Origin: Chloroflexota bacterium
Lineage (GTDB): Bacteria; Chloroflexota; Dehalococcoidia; FW602-bin16
Direction: 5' to 3'
DNA length: 61,717 nt
NCBI GenBank assembly: GCA_004297765.1
Contig: SCTZ01000046.1
Coordinates: forward strand, 1-61,717
A program made the position numbers and the translations under genes. Below are positions 33,812-42,913 of this stretch, in pieces. Each line of letters opens with the position of its first letter. The first letter of the stretch is position 1. The notes below the pieces were generated by a model. That model was not told the DNA's origin. It did not search any database and saw nothing but the letters and a program-made list of their open reading frames with translations.

Positions 33812-35590
33812 CTAGCCCACGGGCAGGGTGAAGCGAAAAGTGGCGTATCGACCGACCTCGCTCTCCACCCAGATGCGCCCGCCGTGTGCCTCTACCAGAC
33901 CCTTGGTGATGTACAGCCCAAGTCCGAGCCCCGGCACCTTCTCCTCCACGGCCGCTCTTGTGCGATGGAAGCGTGTGAAGAGCTCCGCGCGGTCCTCCTC
34001 CGATATGCCCGGACCCTGGTTCATCACAGAGATCATCACCTCACGCAGTACCGGCTCTATCTCCACCAGAATCTCCGTCTCCGGATATGAGTACTTGGCA
34101 GCGTTAGTGAGCAGGTTGAGCAGGATCTGCTCCAGGCGTGCTGGGTCTGCCTGTGCAAGGGGCACGATCCCGCGCATCTCAACGCGTACTGGATGCCCCT
34201 CAGTTAGCTTTGCCCCTCGCTCCACGACCTCGCGCACGAATTGAGGCAGGTCTACCTTCTCTTTGGCAAGACTCAGCCTCTTCGCTTCGATGCGCGAGGC
34301 ATCCAGGAGATCGGCGACCATACGATTTAGTCGTTGCAAGCTGGCGGAGATGGTGTTTATTGCCTTGCGTTCTCGCTCTGTATTGTGTCCCTCCGGAGGA
34401 AGACGTGCAAGAAGCTCGGCGTAACCGGCGATGACGGTTATGGGACCACGCAGGTCGTGGGCGATGACGGAGATGAACTCCTCGCGCTGTCGCTCCAGCT
34501 CTCGAATCGACGTGACATCGTGGTAGACAGTGACCGCCAGGACGACTCGCCCGGCTCTATCGCGCACAGCGCTTCCGCCAAACCGGAGATGATACCGCTT
34601 GCCATCTGGTGCCGTGTAAACGGACTCGAGTCCGGAGAAAGTCTCGCCCCGCAGCGCCCGGTCGATGGGCAACTCCTCGGGCGGGATCGGACGGCCATCG
34701 GGATAGCGAAGGTCGAGCCGCATGAGTTCGCTGACATGGCCGTAACGGCCCTCTGACCAGGAGACCTGCCAGATCTGGCGAGCGGCCCGGTTGAAGCGAA
34801 CGATTCGGCCCATTGAGTCGGCTACTGTCACCCCCTCGGACATGTTCTCGATAACCGCATCCAACTCATCGGCTCGGCGGCGTTCCTTGTCCGCCAACTC
34901 CGCGGCGCGGCCTCGTTCCACACGCACCTCTTCATAGAGCCGAGCCCTGTGCTGCGCCAATCGGGCGACCGTCACAATGGCGAGTACTCCGAGCGCACCC
35001 AATGCCACCCCAAGTGCAGCGCCGGACCGCAGTATCTGGTCGATGCGGTCACGGTCGGCATCCCGAACAGCCACGATGTAGTCATGGAGAGTTGTCTCCC
35101 GCCGCCAGAACTCATCTATGACCTGAGCGGTATCACCGGCTGCCACGCGGGCTCTGGACTCCTCGGCAAGACCCTCTTGACGCAGCGCGATCACCGATTC
35201 GGCAACTTGTTGCCAAAGGCGAATGGACTGCTCCATCCCATCCAACCGACGCACCGCCTCAGGGCCCAAGCGCTCCGCTCGCGCCCGCGTGCTGCGAAGT
35301 CCTTCTTCAAGACCTCGCGCGGCTTCCTGGTAGGCCTTCAGGTAGCTGTCATCACCGCTAATGACGTAGCGCAGGAAGTCGCTCTCCATCGATCTCACCA
35401 GATCTGCAACTCGTCCCAGGTCGTCGTCGAGGGGATCGTCCACCTCACGGACGTGGGCGTGTGTGCTGATGGCAAGGACACTGGTCACGATGGGGGCTAC
35501 GACCAGGGCGAGCAGAACTACCAGGACGAAGACCGTTCCGACCGTAACCGCCCTATTCCAGCGCGAAAACCACCCGGCGATCCCCGCCAT
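33812..35590 (-). CDS. orphan sensor histidine kinase with four-helix sensor and PAS
   Basis: A 592-residue kinase. TM1 (residues 13-40) is followed by an extracytoplasmic helical sensor of about 150 residues, TM2 near 195-215, a coiled linker, a PAS domain (AVIENMSEGVTVADSMGRIV), HisKA with H box VIAHDLRGPITVIAGYAELL, and an ATPase domain (N box NLLTNAAKYSYPE; G box VPGLGLGLYITKGLVEAHGG). Each diagnostic motif is intact. No response regulator is adjacent, so its partner is elsewhere. ATG 35590 has GGAG 6 bp upstream. It stands upstream of the methyltransferase. Confidence 0.88.
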   Translation of the reverse strand: MAGIAGWFSRWNRAVTVGTVFVLVVLLALVVAPIVTSVLAISTHAHVREVDDPLDDDLGRVADLVRSMESDFLRYVISGDDSYLKAYQEAARGLEEGLRSTRARAERLGPEAVRRLDGMEQSIRLWQQVAESVIALRQEGLAEESRARVAAGDTAQVIDEFWRRETTLHDYIVAVRDADRDRIDQILRSGAALGVALGALGVLAIVTVARLAQHRARLYEEVRVERGRAAELADKERRRADELDAVIENMSEGVTVADSMGRIVRFNRAARQIWQVSWSEGRYGHVSELMRLDLRYPDGRPIPPEELPIDRALRGETFSGLESVYTAPDGKRYHLRFGGSAVRDRAGRVVLAVTVYHDVTSIRELERQREEFISVIAHDLRGPITVIAGYAELLARLPPEGHNTERERKAINTISASLQRLNRMVADLLDASRIEAKRLSLAKEKVDLPQFVREVVERGAKLTEGHPVRVEMRGIVPLAQADPARLEQILLNLLTNAAKYSYPETEILVEIEPVLREVMISVMNQGPGISEEDRAELFTRFHRTRAAVEEKVPGLGLGLYITKGLVEAHGGRIWVESEVGRYATFRFTLPVG

Positions 35591-35747
35591 GGTACACTCC
35601 AACGATCTGACGCCAGGCCTGTCCCAACCTGTCATGGCTAGTACAGCACCTGGCAACAGACATCGACCCCAGGATCGCCACTGGAGTCTGCTACAGCGGT
35701 CCCCAGAAGGATTGAGTAGCCCAGCGCTCTCTTACGCGGGGGCATCG

Positions 35748-35812
35748 CGTAGGGGCGGACCGCCGCGTCCGCCCGCGCGCCCCTGGGGCGGACACGGCAG
35801 TCCGCCCCTACG
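35748..35812. repeat. dispersed palindrome
   Basis: CGTAGGGGCGGAC (35748-35760) and GTCCGCCCCTACG (35800-35812) with inner GTCCGCC/GGCGGAC form a two-tier hairpin, of the same family as 27160-27301. Confidence 0.75.
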
Positions 35813-35887
35813 TCAGGCCGATGGCTCAATCCCTTCACGCATTGCCGTAGTAGGCCGTGTCTGGCAAGGCGCGCTCCATCCCCGCCT

Positions 35888-35919
35888 GTGGCGCTTGCCG
35901 ACCCGCAAACAAGCGCCAC
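35888..35919. repeat. 10-bp stem hairpin near a minus-strand TATAAT
   Basis: GTGGCGCTTG and CAAGCGCCAC are separated by 12 nt. On the minus strand TATAAT (35931-35926) stands just upstream, but no good -35 is seen. The rest of 35591-36175 holds no gene I can support. Confidence 0.5.
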
Positions 35920-36175
35920 CTGTTCATTATAACATCCTCTTGCCAGCCGGGTTGTCTTTTGGCCTGCCACAGCCATACCGGCGACGCACAATCTGGGCGC
36001 AATCCGCGCGCGACGATGGGGGGCAAGACCTCTTCTTCGGTTCGCGTGGGCAATCCCAACTGGCGCCAGGACGGTGAACCGAACCGGCATCGCCCAGCCC
36101 GAGACCAAACGCGACGGTATAGACATTGCAGTCGAGGCGGTGAGCGTAGCTCCCCATCAGAGGAGGTGACAAGGC

Positions 36176-36427
36176 ATGAGAATGCTGATCTATCTGGCCG
36201 GTGTGGCAACCATCTTCGACGGCATCATGCACCTGCTCTTTCCCGTCAGTTGGGATACCCTCTGGCACGCGGAAACTCGCAAGGTGCTGCCTGGGCTCGG
36301 ACAGCAGCTCGACCGGCTCTCTGAGCAATACCCGACCAAGAGGCGGATGCAGGGACTTGGTTGGATTGCTCTTGGAGCCCTCGTGCTCTGGTGGGCCGGG
36401 CCAGCCGAAACAAGAGAAGTGCGCTGA
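36176..36427 (+). CDS. small membrane protein
   Basis: An 83-residue protein with two hydrophobic helices (LIYLAGVATIFDGIMHLLFP and GLGWIALGALVLWWAG) separated by a charged stretch (QQLDRLSEQYPTKRRMQ). The first helix resembles the N-terminus of the methyltransferase at 32948-33778. GGAGG lies 11 bp before ATG 36176. It is followed 1 bp later by the UbiB-like kinase start, so it is probably translated with it. Function unknown. Confidence 0.7.
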   Translation: MRMLIYLAGVATIFDGIMHLLFPVSWDTLWHAETRKVLPGLGQQLDRLSEQYPTKRRMQGLGWIALGALVLWWAGPAETREVR

Positions 36428-36428
36428 T

Positions 36429-38108
36429 GTGGTGAGAGCCAAGCATCTACGTCACGGTCCCATCCATCGCTATCGCCAGGTCGTGCGGATTCTTTTTCGG
36501 CACGGCTTCGGCTATCTGGTCGACCAGGTCGGACTAGGGCATCTGGTGCCCTTTCATTGGGGGCTCCTGGGGCATCGTCGCCGCCCCATGCCCTATAGCC
36601 AGGCCGAGCACTTGCGCTTAGCCTTCGAGGAGCTCGGTGCCACCTTCATCAAGCTGGGACAGATCCTCTCCACCCGTTCCGACATCCTTCCGCCCGACTT
36701 CATCGCCGAGCTCTCCAAGCTGCAGGATGCCGTCCCGCCCGAGCGGGCGGACGTCATTGAGTCCCAGATCGCCAGTGAGTTGGGTCGGCCACCATCATCT
36801 GCCTTCGCGGAGTTTGACCCAGAGCCCCTCGGCTCCGCCTCCATCGGTCAGGTCCATGCGGCCAAGCTTGGCACGGGTGAGGAGGTAGTGGTCAAGGTCC
36901 AGCGGCCGGGGGTGGAGCACCTGATCGAGGCGGACCTGGCTATCCTCATGGACCTGGCTCGCCTGGCCCAGGCTCGGACGACCTGGGGACAGATCTACGA
37001 TCTGCCGGGAATGGTAGAGGAGTTCGCGGAAACGCTACGAGGGGAGATGGACTACGTCAGCGAGGGACGCAACGCCGACCGCATCCGCGGGAACTTCACC
37101 GAGGAGCCGGCCCTCCACGTGCCGACCATCCACTGGAACTGCACGACAAGACGGATCCTGACCATGGAGCGCATCGAGGGCACCAAGATCAGCGATATCC
37201 CAGCATTGGAGGCCGCCGGGATCGATCGGCAGAGGTTAGCCGCGACGGGCGTGCGCATCGTCCTCAAGATGATGCTGGAGGATGGCTTCTTCCATGCCGA
37301 CCCGCACCCGGGCAACTTCCTCGTCCAACCGGGCGAGGTCATTGGACTCCTCGACTACGGCATGGTGGGACGTTTGGATGAGCGGACGCGAGAGAACCTT
37401 CTGTACCTGTTCCTGGCCATCATGGATCAGGACATGGATCGTGCCGTCGATCAGCTATCGACGTTGGGCGTTGTCGGTACCACGCCTCAGTTGGAGCGCT
37501 TGAAGCGGGATCTGGAGCGTCTCCTCTCCCTCTACTGGGGTCTGCCCCTACAGGAGATCGACGTCCGGCGAATCCTGGAGGAATTCCTCGCCACGGCGCG
37601 CCGCCATCAGTTGCACGTGCCGGCTCATCTCGCGCTCCTGAGCAAGACCCTCTCGATGCACGAGGGGTTGGCCCGCCAGCTCGATCCAACCATCAACCTG
37701 GCCGAGATGCTCGGTCCCTATGCGCGAAAGCTAGTGTGGCGTACCTATCGACCAGATCGATGGGCACGACGCGTGCTCCCCGCCATGCTCGACCTGAGCC
37801 AGTTGATGATAACGCTCCCGCGACGTATCGATCGCCTGCTAGGACAGGTAGAACGGGGCAACGTCTCGCTCAACATGCGTGTGCAGGAGACGGAGCACGC
37901 GCTGGACACGTTAAACCGCATGGTGAACCGCCTGATCCTGGGCGTACTCGCGACCGGCTTCATCGTCGGCATACCACTCCTATTGCAGGTCTACCATGCG
38001 ACCGGACTCCATCAGGCCATCGGGGTGCTCCTCGGAGCAGGATTCGCCGTCGTTGCGGCTTTAGCCTTCTGGCTTATCTTCGCGATCCTGCACCGCGGTC
38101 ACCATTGA
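36429..38108 (+). CDS. UbiB/AarF (ABC1) family atypical kinase
   Basis: A 559-residue protein with the ABC1 family signature: KxGQ motif in FIKLGQILSTRSDILPP, an Ala-rich loop region (GSASIGQVHAAKLGTGEEV), the catalytic part (DGFFHADPHPGNFLV) and the metal-binding GLLDYGMVG. Two C-terminal transmembrane helices (ILGVLATGFIVGIPLLLQV; LLGAGFAVVAALAFWLIF) anchor it, as in UbiB. UbiB proteins support isoprenoid quinone or lipid metabolism; the substrate here is not known. The GTG at 36429 is 1 bp after the preceding gene's stop. A longer frame upstream overlaps that gene and is discounted. Confidence 0.88.
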   Translation: MVRAKHLRHGPIHRYRQVVRILFRHGFGYLVDQVGLGHLVPFHWGLLGHRRRPMPYSQAEHLRLAFEELGATFIKLGQILSTRSDILPPDFIAELSKLQDAVPPERADVIESQIASELGRPPSSAFAEFDPEPLGSASIGQVHAAKLGTGEEVVVKVQRPGVEHLIEADLAILMDLARLAQARTTWGQIYDLPGMVEEFAETLRGEMDYVSEGRNADRIRGNFTEEPALHVPTIHWNCTTRRILTMERIEGTKISDIPALEAAGIDRQRLAATGVRIVLKMMLEDGFFHADPHPGNFLVQPGEVIGLLDYGMVGRLDERTRENLLYLFLAIMDQDMDRAVDQLSTLGVVGTTPQLERLKRDLERLLSLYWGLPLQEIDVRRILEEFLATARRHQLHVPAHLALLSKTLSMHEGLARQLDPTINLAEMLGPYARKLVWRTYRPDRWARRVLPAMLDLSQLMITLPRRIDRLLGQVERGNVSLNMRVQETEHALDTLNRMVNRLILGVLATGFIVGIPLLLQVYHATGLHQAIGVLLGAGFAVVAALAFWLIFAILHRGHH

Positions 38109-38158
38109 TGTTGAGGCCGGGGCATCGTGACAGGGTGATCCGCAACACTAGCCTGAAT

Positions 38159-38212
38159 CTCAGTCTGTTCTCAGGTATCGCTAAGCTTGCCCTCAGCCCT
38201 GCCTGATACGGT
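38159..38212 (+). promoter_or_regulatory. phased CTCAG-type box promoter for the TlpA-like gene
   Basis: CTCAG (38159), CTCAG (38170), CTAAG (38181) and CTCAG (38192) stand at exact 11-bp phase. TACGGT (38207-38212) lies 15 bp after the start of the last. Confidence 0.75.
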
Positions 38213-38248
38213 GTCATTGGCGATCACCCGTTGGAGGGAGCAGCTCGT

Positions 38249-38953
38249 ATGCCGCGCACCCCTAACCAGTTCCGTCCCGGCACAAGCGTCGAAAGTCTGA
38301 CGACAGCTTCCGTCGAACGCACATCCTACCAACGATCTCCACGGCGATGGTCAGGACTGCTGCAGTTTGTCATCATACCCGTCTTCGTCGCGCTCGCTAT
38401 CTCCGCGGTAATCTACTTCGTTGAGGTCAGGCCACGCGGTGATACGGCCAGTACCGAGAGCCGTTTGGCGGCATCTGTGGTTGGAGCAGAAGAGGGGTCT
38501 TCTCTACGCATCGGCGACCCAGCTCCCGATTTCACGCTGGTGGATCTCGCGGGCAACCCGATCCGGCTGAGCGATTTCCGCGGACAGGCAGTCTTCCTTT
38601 ACTTCTTTGCAACCTGGTGCTCAGCCTGTCGATCCACTCTGCCAGATGTCGCGGCGACTTACGAGGAGAATAAGGCTCGAGGCGCCGTCGTTCTGGCGGT
38701 GGCTCTATGGGACGACCTGACAGCCGTCCGCGAATACGCAGCCTCTGCCAGGCTCACGTTCCCCATTGTACTTGATACCACCGGCCAGGTCTCAGCTCTC
38801 TACCGCTTTAGCGGCCTTCCGAGAGAAGCACATGAACATGCGGGCGTCCCAAGCTTCTTCGTTGATAGGGACGGCATCATCCGCGACATGTACTTCGGAA
38901 AGATGAACAGGTCGCTGATGCAGAGTCGCCTGCAAAAGGCGATGCAGAGGTGA
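38249..38953 (+). CDS. membrane-anchored TlpA/ResA-like thioredoxin-fold protein
   Basis: A 234-residue protein with one N-terminal transmembrane helix (about 35-57, LLQFVIIPVFVALAISAVIY) and an extracytoplasmic redoxin domain (PAPDFTLVDLAGNPIRLSDF; FLYFFATWCSACRSTLPDVA; GVPSFFVDRDG). The active site is CSAC and the cis-Pro loop is GVPSF. Such proteins keep cysteines reduced for cytochrome c or copper-site maturation. ATG 38249 is preferred over an upstream start because GGAG is 8 bp before it. It has the same promoter type as the cupredoxin and Rieske genes, which fits a joint redox role. Confidence 0.88.
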   Translation: MPRTPNQFRPGTSVESLTTASVERTSYQRSPRRWSGLLQFVIIPVFVALAISAVIYFVEVRPRGDTASTESRLAASVVGAEEGSSLRIGDPAPDFTLVDLAGNPIRLSDFRGQAVFLYFFATWCSACRSTLPDVAATYEENKARGAVVLAVALWDDLTAVREYAASARLTFPIVLDTTGQVSALYRFSGLPREAHEHAGVPSFFVDRDGIIRDMYFGKMNRSLMQSRLQKAMQR

Positions 38954-39019
38954 TCGCACACGAGTCCCCATGATTCCCTGTGCTCACAGTCCACTCGCTC
39001 GGGCATAGGCTCGCCTAGT

Positions 39020-39170
39020 ACATTTTGGCTGTTGACCAGGGGGGTATCTGGTGGGTAACCTGTAGTCCGATTGCGCTGTTGTCTTGCCTTTCCCTTCTCG
39101 ATCAGGCTCGGGATGACCACAGACAGGCCTGCAGCAGACCGTTCTTCCCATCGCCATCGAGCCAAAATGT
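39020..39170 (+). repeat. 11-bp inverted repeat in the leader of the LysM gene
   Basis: ACATTTTGGCT (39020-39030) and AGCCAAAATGT (39160-39170) pair perfectly across 129 nt in the 280-bp gap before ATG 39234. The long-range stem could organise an RNA leader or be a decayed repeat. A TTGACC (39032) lies next to it. I see no known riboswitch. Confidence 0.45.
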
Positions 39171-39233
39171 CCCTGTGTGGCACATGTACTACGGCAGACG
39201 CACGTCGTCAAAACCACGCTGGAGGTCGAGTCA

Positions 39234-41210
39234 ATGTCCGGACAAGAGCATATCCGCAAGCCTCAGGAGGAGCGCTTGCTCACTCACAAGAGAGTTGAGA
39301 TAGGCTGGAAACCTGTCGGGGCACGATTCATGGCCATCGTGGCTATAGTAGGACTTGGATTCGTGCCGGTGCAGAGTGCCTTGGTTCAACCTGTTTCGGC
39401 GGGTGTCCAGAACAACCAGCCCGCTGCCATTGCATCGAAGGGCCGACTAGTGCTCCCTCCAGTGGATGACCGGCATCGGGGCGTACCGAAGGTTGAGCTT
39501 GCCCCGCGCTTGCCGCAGCCTTCTTCTCCCTCGGACTACGAGCGGACGGACACGGTGGTGCATGTGGTGCGTGAAGGGGAATCGATTAGTCAACTTGCCG
39601 AGCATCACCAGGTTAGCATGGACAGCATTCGTTGGGCTAACAACCTGGACAGCGATGTCCTTCAGATCGGCCAGGAACTGTTGATTCCACCTGTTTCAGG
39701 TGTCCTGCAAAAAGTACGAGAAGGGGACACCGTTCGCGACATCGCTGCGATGTACGAGGTGGATGTGCAGTCCATCCTAGACGCTAACCAGATCTCCGAC
39801 CCGGATATGATCCAGACCGGCACGTTGCTGGTGGTCCCTGATGAGCAACCACGAGCCAGCGACGCTCCTGAACGGATGGTAACAGCCCGGGGTGGCAATC
39901 GGAATAACGATGAAGCATCCGGCAGTGCTGGCACCTCAACGTATACGATGCAATCCGGCGACACGCTGAACGCCATCGCCGACAGGTTTGGCATTACTGT
40001 CAGCACCATCGTCAACGCCAACAGCATCCCCGACCCCGATCGGTTGACAGCCGGGCAGGAGTTGCTCATTCCATCGAGTTCTGGCATCCTGCACGCGGTG
40101 CAGGAGGGCGACAGCGTAGCCTGGATCGCGGCGCGCTACGGCGTCGCTGTGCAGGATATCGTCTCTGCCAACAAGCTTTCCAGCCCCGACGTTATCAGCC
40201 CAGGCAGCCGCATCCTGATTCCTTCACTCTCCGCATTTCCGAGCAGCGCCTCTCCCTTGCCAGCCGAAGAGCCGTCCTCCAGTAGCTACACAGTGCAGCC
40301 TGGGGATACGCTGTTGGGCATCGCCAGCAGTCTGGGCGTTGGCGCGGAGGATATCGCGAGAGCAAACGCTCTTACAGAGCCATACTTCCTACGTGATGGC
40401 AGTGTACTTCAGATCCCTACGCCAGATCTCCGGCAGAGCGAGAGCCAGAGAGCGAGAGTCGCCGCGATGGACAGCGGGACGAAGCACACGGTCGTGCGGG
40501 GGGACACGGTGTACGGGCTATCCGTCGCTGGCAAGGTTTCACCCGATGCCATAATAACGGCCAACGGTCTGCAGCCGCCGTACGTCTTGCAGATCGGGCA
40601 GGATCTGGTCATCCCTGGCGCTGGCGGCGAGGTGCACGCAGTGCAGTCCAGCGTCGCGCCAAGACCCGCCCAGCGGCCGTCTGCGCCTCCTGCCGCACCA
40701 GCCCCCCTCGCGGGACAGCCACGGCCCGCTCCGCAGGCTGCGCCTGAGCCACAACCTGCGCCTGCGGCGCAGCCTGAGCCTGCGCCACAACCTCAGCCTG
40801 CGCCGCAGCCTGAGCCTGCGCCCGCTCCCGAAGCGACCAGCTTTGGGAGCCGTGTCGTGGAGGTAGCGATGCAGTTCCGCGGGTATCGGTATAGGTGGGG
40901 AGGTACCTCGCCAAGCACAGGCTTCGACTGCAGCGGACTGGTCTACTACGTCTACCAGCAGGCCGGACGTCCTATCCCCCGCGTTCTGGAAGCACAGCTC
41001 GCCGCTGGGCCGCGTGTCAGCCGTGACAAGCTGCAGCCAGGCGATATCGTCTACTTCGTCAACACGTACAAGGCTGGACTCTCGCACAACGGCATTTACA
41101 TCGGAGACGGCAAGTTCATCAACGCGAACAACGAGAACGTGGGCGTAATCGTCAACAGCCTGAGTGAGCCCTACTGGGGAAGCCGGTACTATGCAGCCAA
41201 CCGGCCGTGA
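39234..41210 (+). CDS. exported LysM and NlpC/P60 peptidoglycan hydrolase
   Basis: A 658-residue protein with an N-terminal hydrophobic segment (ARFMAIVAIVGLGFVPVQSA) preceded by a charged leader. Six LysM-type repeats (for example HVVREGESISQLAEHHQVSM; YTMQSGDTLNAIADRFGITV; YTVQPGDTLLGIASSLGVGA) bind glycan. A Pro/Ala/Gln linker (about 475-540) leads to a C-terminal NlpC/P60 domain with the catalytic Cys in FDCSGLVYY and the His in LSHNGIYIG. The third catalytic position is Asn in NANNENV. It would cut peptidoglycan cross-links. GGAGG lies 8 bp before ATG 39234. The copy 2 repeat follows the stop. Confidence 0.92.
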   Translation: MSGQEHIRKPQEERLLTHKRVEIGWKPVGARFMAIVAIVGLGFVPVQSALVQPVSAGVQNNQPAAIASKGRLVLPPVDDRHRGVPKVELAPRLPQPSSPSDYERTDTVVHVVREGESISQLAEHHQVSMDSIRWANNLDSDVLQIGQELLIPPVSGVLQKVREGDTVRDIAAMYEVDVQSILDANQISDPDMIQTGTLLVVPDEQPRASDAPERMVTARGGNRNNDEASGSAGTSTYTMQSGDTLNAIADRFGITVSTIVNANSIPDPDRLTAGQELLIPSSSGILHAVQEGDSVAWIAARYGVAVQDIVSANKLSSPDVISPGSRILIPSLSAFPSSASPLPAEEPSSSSYTVQPGDTLLGIASSLGVGAEDIARANALTEPYFLRDGSVLQIPTPDLRQSESQRARVAAMDSGTKHTVVRGDTVYGLSVAGKVSPDAIITANGLQPPYVLQIGQDLVIPGAGGEVHAVQSSVAPRPAQRPSAPPAAPAPLAGQPRPAPQAAPEPQPAPAAQPEPAPQPQPAPQPEPAPAPEATSFGSRVVEVAMQFRGYRYRWGGTSPSTGFDCSGLVYYVYQQAGRPIPRVLEAQLAAGPRVSRDKLQPGDIVYFVNTYKAGLSHNGIYIGDGKFINANNENVGVIVNSLSEPYWGSRYYAANRP

Positions 41211-41223
41211 ATGCAGGCGCACT

Positions 41224-41360
41224 TGTGCGCTGCCAAGCCGGTGGTTCGGTCGCCTGTCTCCGTAGGCGACTCGCCTCTGGCGAGAGGCGACCGAAGACTA
41301 CCCGTCCCTGTGCGGTGCTGGGGTAGGAGACTCCCCAAGAAGTCCCTTGATCTTGCACTC
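41224..41360. repeat. dispersed hairpin-bearing repeat, copy 2
   Basis: Shares GTGCGCTGCCAAGCC, CCCGTCCCTGTGCGGTG, AGAAGTCCCT and GATCTTGCACT with the copy at 22850-22965 but has a different central stem (GGTCGCC...GGCGACC, twofold). No gene lies in 41211-41513. Confidence 0.7.
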
Positions 41361-41513
41361 GTATGTAGAGGGGTAGTTGAGGCTGGTCATGGTTGTTAGA
41401 CGACGCTCCCAGTACGCGACCTCTCAATCATGACCAGACCTGGGTTAGTTGGAGCAGTGAGGAGAGACGATAACATACAGCCACACTTCCTCATGATCTT
41501 CCGAGGAAGCACG

Positions 41514-42908
41514 TCAGTGGGACATGAGCGGCAGACGGACGGCAAAGGTGCTGCCTTTACCCAGCTCGCTCTCTACGGTAATATCGCCTCCGTGCTCCTC
41601 TATGATCCATTTGGCGATGGCCAATCCCAGCCCCGTGCCAGCAGCGTCGCGCGCCCGCGCCCTGTCTGCTCTGAAAAAGCGCTCGAAAACATGTGGCATG
41701 TCCTGAGCGGAGATACCGATGCCCGTGTCGGACACCTCCAGGACGGCGGTCGCGCCGTCCTTTCGCAAGGACAGTCCGACTTCGCCGCCAGCGGGCGTGT
41801 ACCGGATGGCGTTGTCGACCAGGATGAGAATGAGCTGCTTTAGACGATCGGGGTCCCCTAACAACGAAGCCTCGTCGATCTCGCGAATAGCCATCGTGAG
41901 CCCCTTGGCCAGCAGACGCGCGTCACCGTAGACTTCCAGCAGCAACCGATCTAGCTCGATCGGCCGCATGCGCAGCTTCTGGCCGGCGTCGGCCCGTGCC
42001 AGGGAGAGAAGATCAGCTACCAGTCGCGCCATGCGATCGGCTTCGCCAGTTGCAGCCGTAATCAGTGCCTGCCGCTCTGAACCGGGCAGATCGGCTCCCT
42101 GCCTGTCCAGCAACTCCAGGTTGGCGCGCACGGCCGTGAGGGGCGTGCGCAACTCGTGGGAGGCGTCGGCAATGAAACGCTGCTGGGTTGCGTACGCTTC
42201 CTCGAGGCTCGCCAGCATCTCATTGAAGGTGCGACTGAGTTGACCAAGCTCATCGCGCGAGGTGGTAACCCCGAGGCGACGAGAAAAGCCCCTAGACAAG
42301 GCGATGGCCCGGGCGGTCTGGGTCATCGACGCGATAGGTCTGAGCGCTCCTCCGGCAACAGCCCAGGCGATTGCCCCGGCCAACAGCAGAGAGACCATGC
42401 CAACACCGGCCAGACCCAGCCGCAAGCGATCGAGAACGACATACGCCTCGGCATGGGAGCGACCGACCTGGACGAAGCCGATTACTCTGCCGCTCGCCAC
42501 CAGCGGCTCAACGTAGACACGCACCTGCTCGCCCGCTACGATCGCAGTATAGAAGACACCATGGCCAGCATGAGCCACAGCGAACGCTCGTTCGTCGCCT
42601 GGTAGCTCCTGACCGCCCAGATTATCCGAATGGGCGACGACTGTTCCATTCGTCTGCACCACCTGGACGTAGATGCCGGGCGACTCGAAGGCATCGATAG
42701 GAGGCAACTCAACTCGCTGAACAGTCGATGGTGCAGCCGTTTCGACACGGACTGTGCTGGCAATATGTTGCGCCCGGCTGGCAATGTTCGCGTCGCCTTC
42801 GTCGATGAGATGACGCAACATGAGGAGATACAGAAGCAGGCTGAAGATGACCAGGGTTCCGCCTAGCACGGCCGTATACCACAGAGCGAGTCTGAGACGG
42901 ATTGACAA
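41514..42908 (-). CDS. sensor histidine kinase of the second two-component pair
   Basis: A 464-residue kinase. TM1 (residues 8-30), an extracytoplasmic sensor of about 120 residues (GIYVQVVQTNGTVVAHSDNL; VRVYVEPLVASGRVIGFVQV), TM2 (about 168-188), HAMP, HisKA (FIADASHELRTPLTAVRANL), N box (LVDNAIRYTPAGGEV) and G boxes (DTGIGISAQD; GTGLGLAIAKWI). It is 5 bp after its response regulator on the same strand. The signal is not evident from the sensor sequence. Confidence 0.9.
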   Translation of the reverse strand: MSIRLRLALWYTAVLGGTLVIFSLLLYLLMLRHLIDEGDANIASRAQHIASTVRVETAAPSTVQRVELPPIDAFESPGIYVQVVQTNGTVVAHSDNLGGQELPGDERAFAVAHAGHGVFYTAIVAGEQVRVYVEPLVASGRVIGFVQVGRSHAEAYVVLDRLRLGLAGVGMVSLLLAGAIAWAVAGGALRPIASMTQTARAIALSRGFSRRLGVTTSRDELGQLSRTFNEMLASLEEAYATQQRFIADASHELRTPLTAVRANLELLDRQGADLPGSERQALITAATGEADRMARLVADLLSLARADAGQKLRMRPIELDRLLLEVYGDARLLAKGLTMAIREIDEASLLGDPDRLKQLILILVDNAIRYTPAGGEVGLSLRKDGATAVLEVSDTGIGISAQDMPHVFERFFRADRARARDAAGTGLGLAIAKWIIEEHGGDITVESELGKGSTFAVRLPLMSH

Positions 42909-42913
42909 GCGGC

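Noticed and set aside
36201..36428. Extended N-terminus of the UbiB-like protein
   Set aside because: It would overlap the small membrane gene in another frame. The protein family starts after this, and GTG 36429 follows the previous stop.
38983..39010. CTCAG-type boxes before the LysM gene
   Set aside because: CTCAC (38983) and CTCGC (38994) are 11 bp apart, but no further pentamer follows and no -10 sits 15 bp on.
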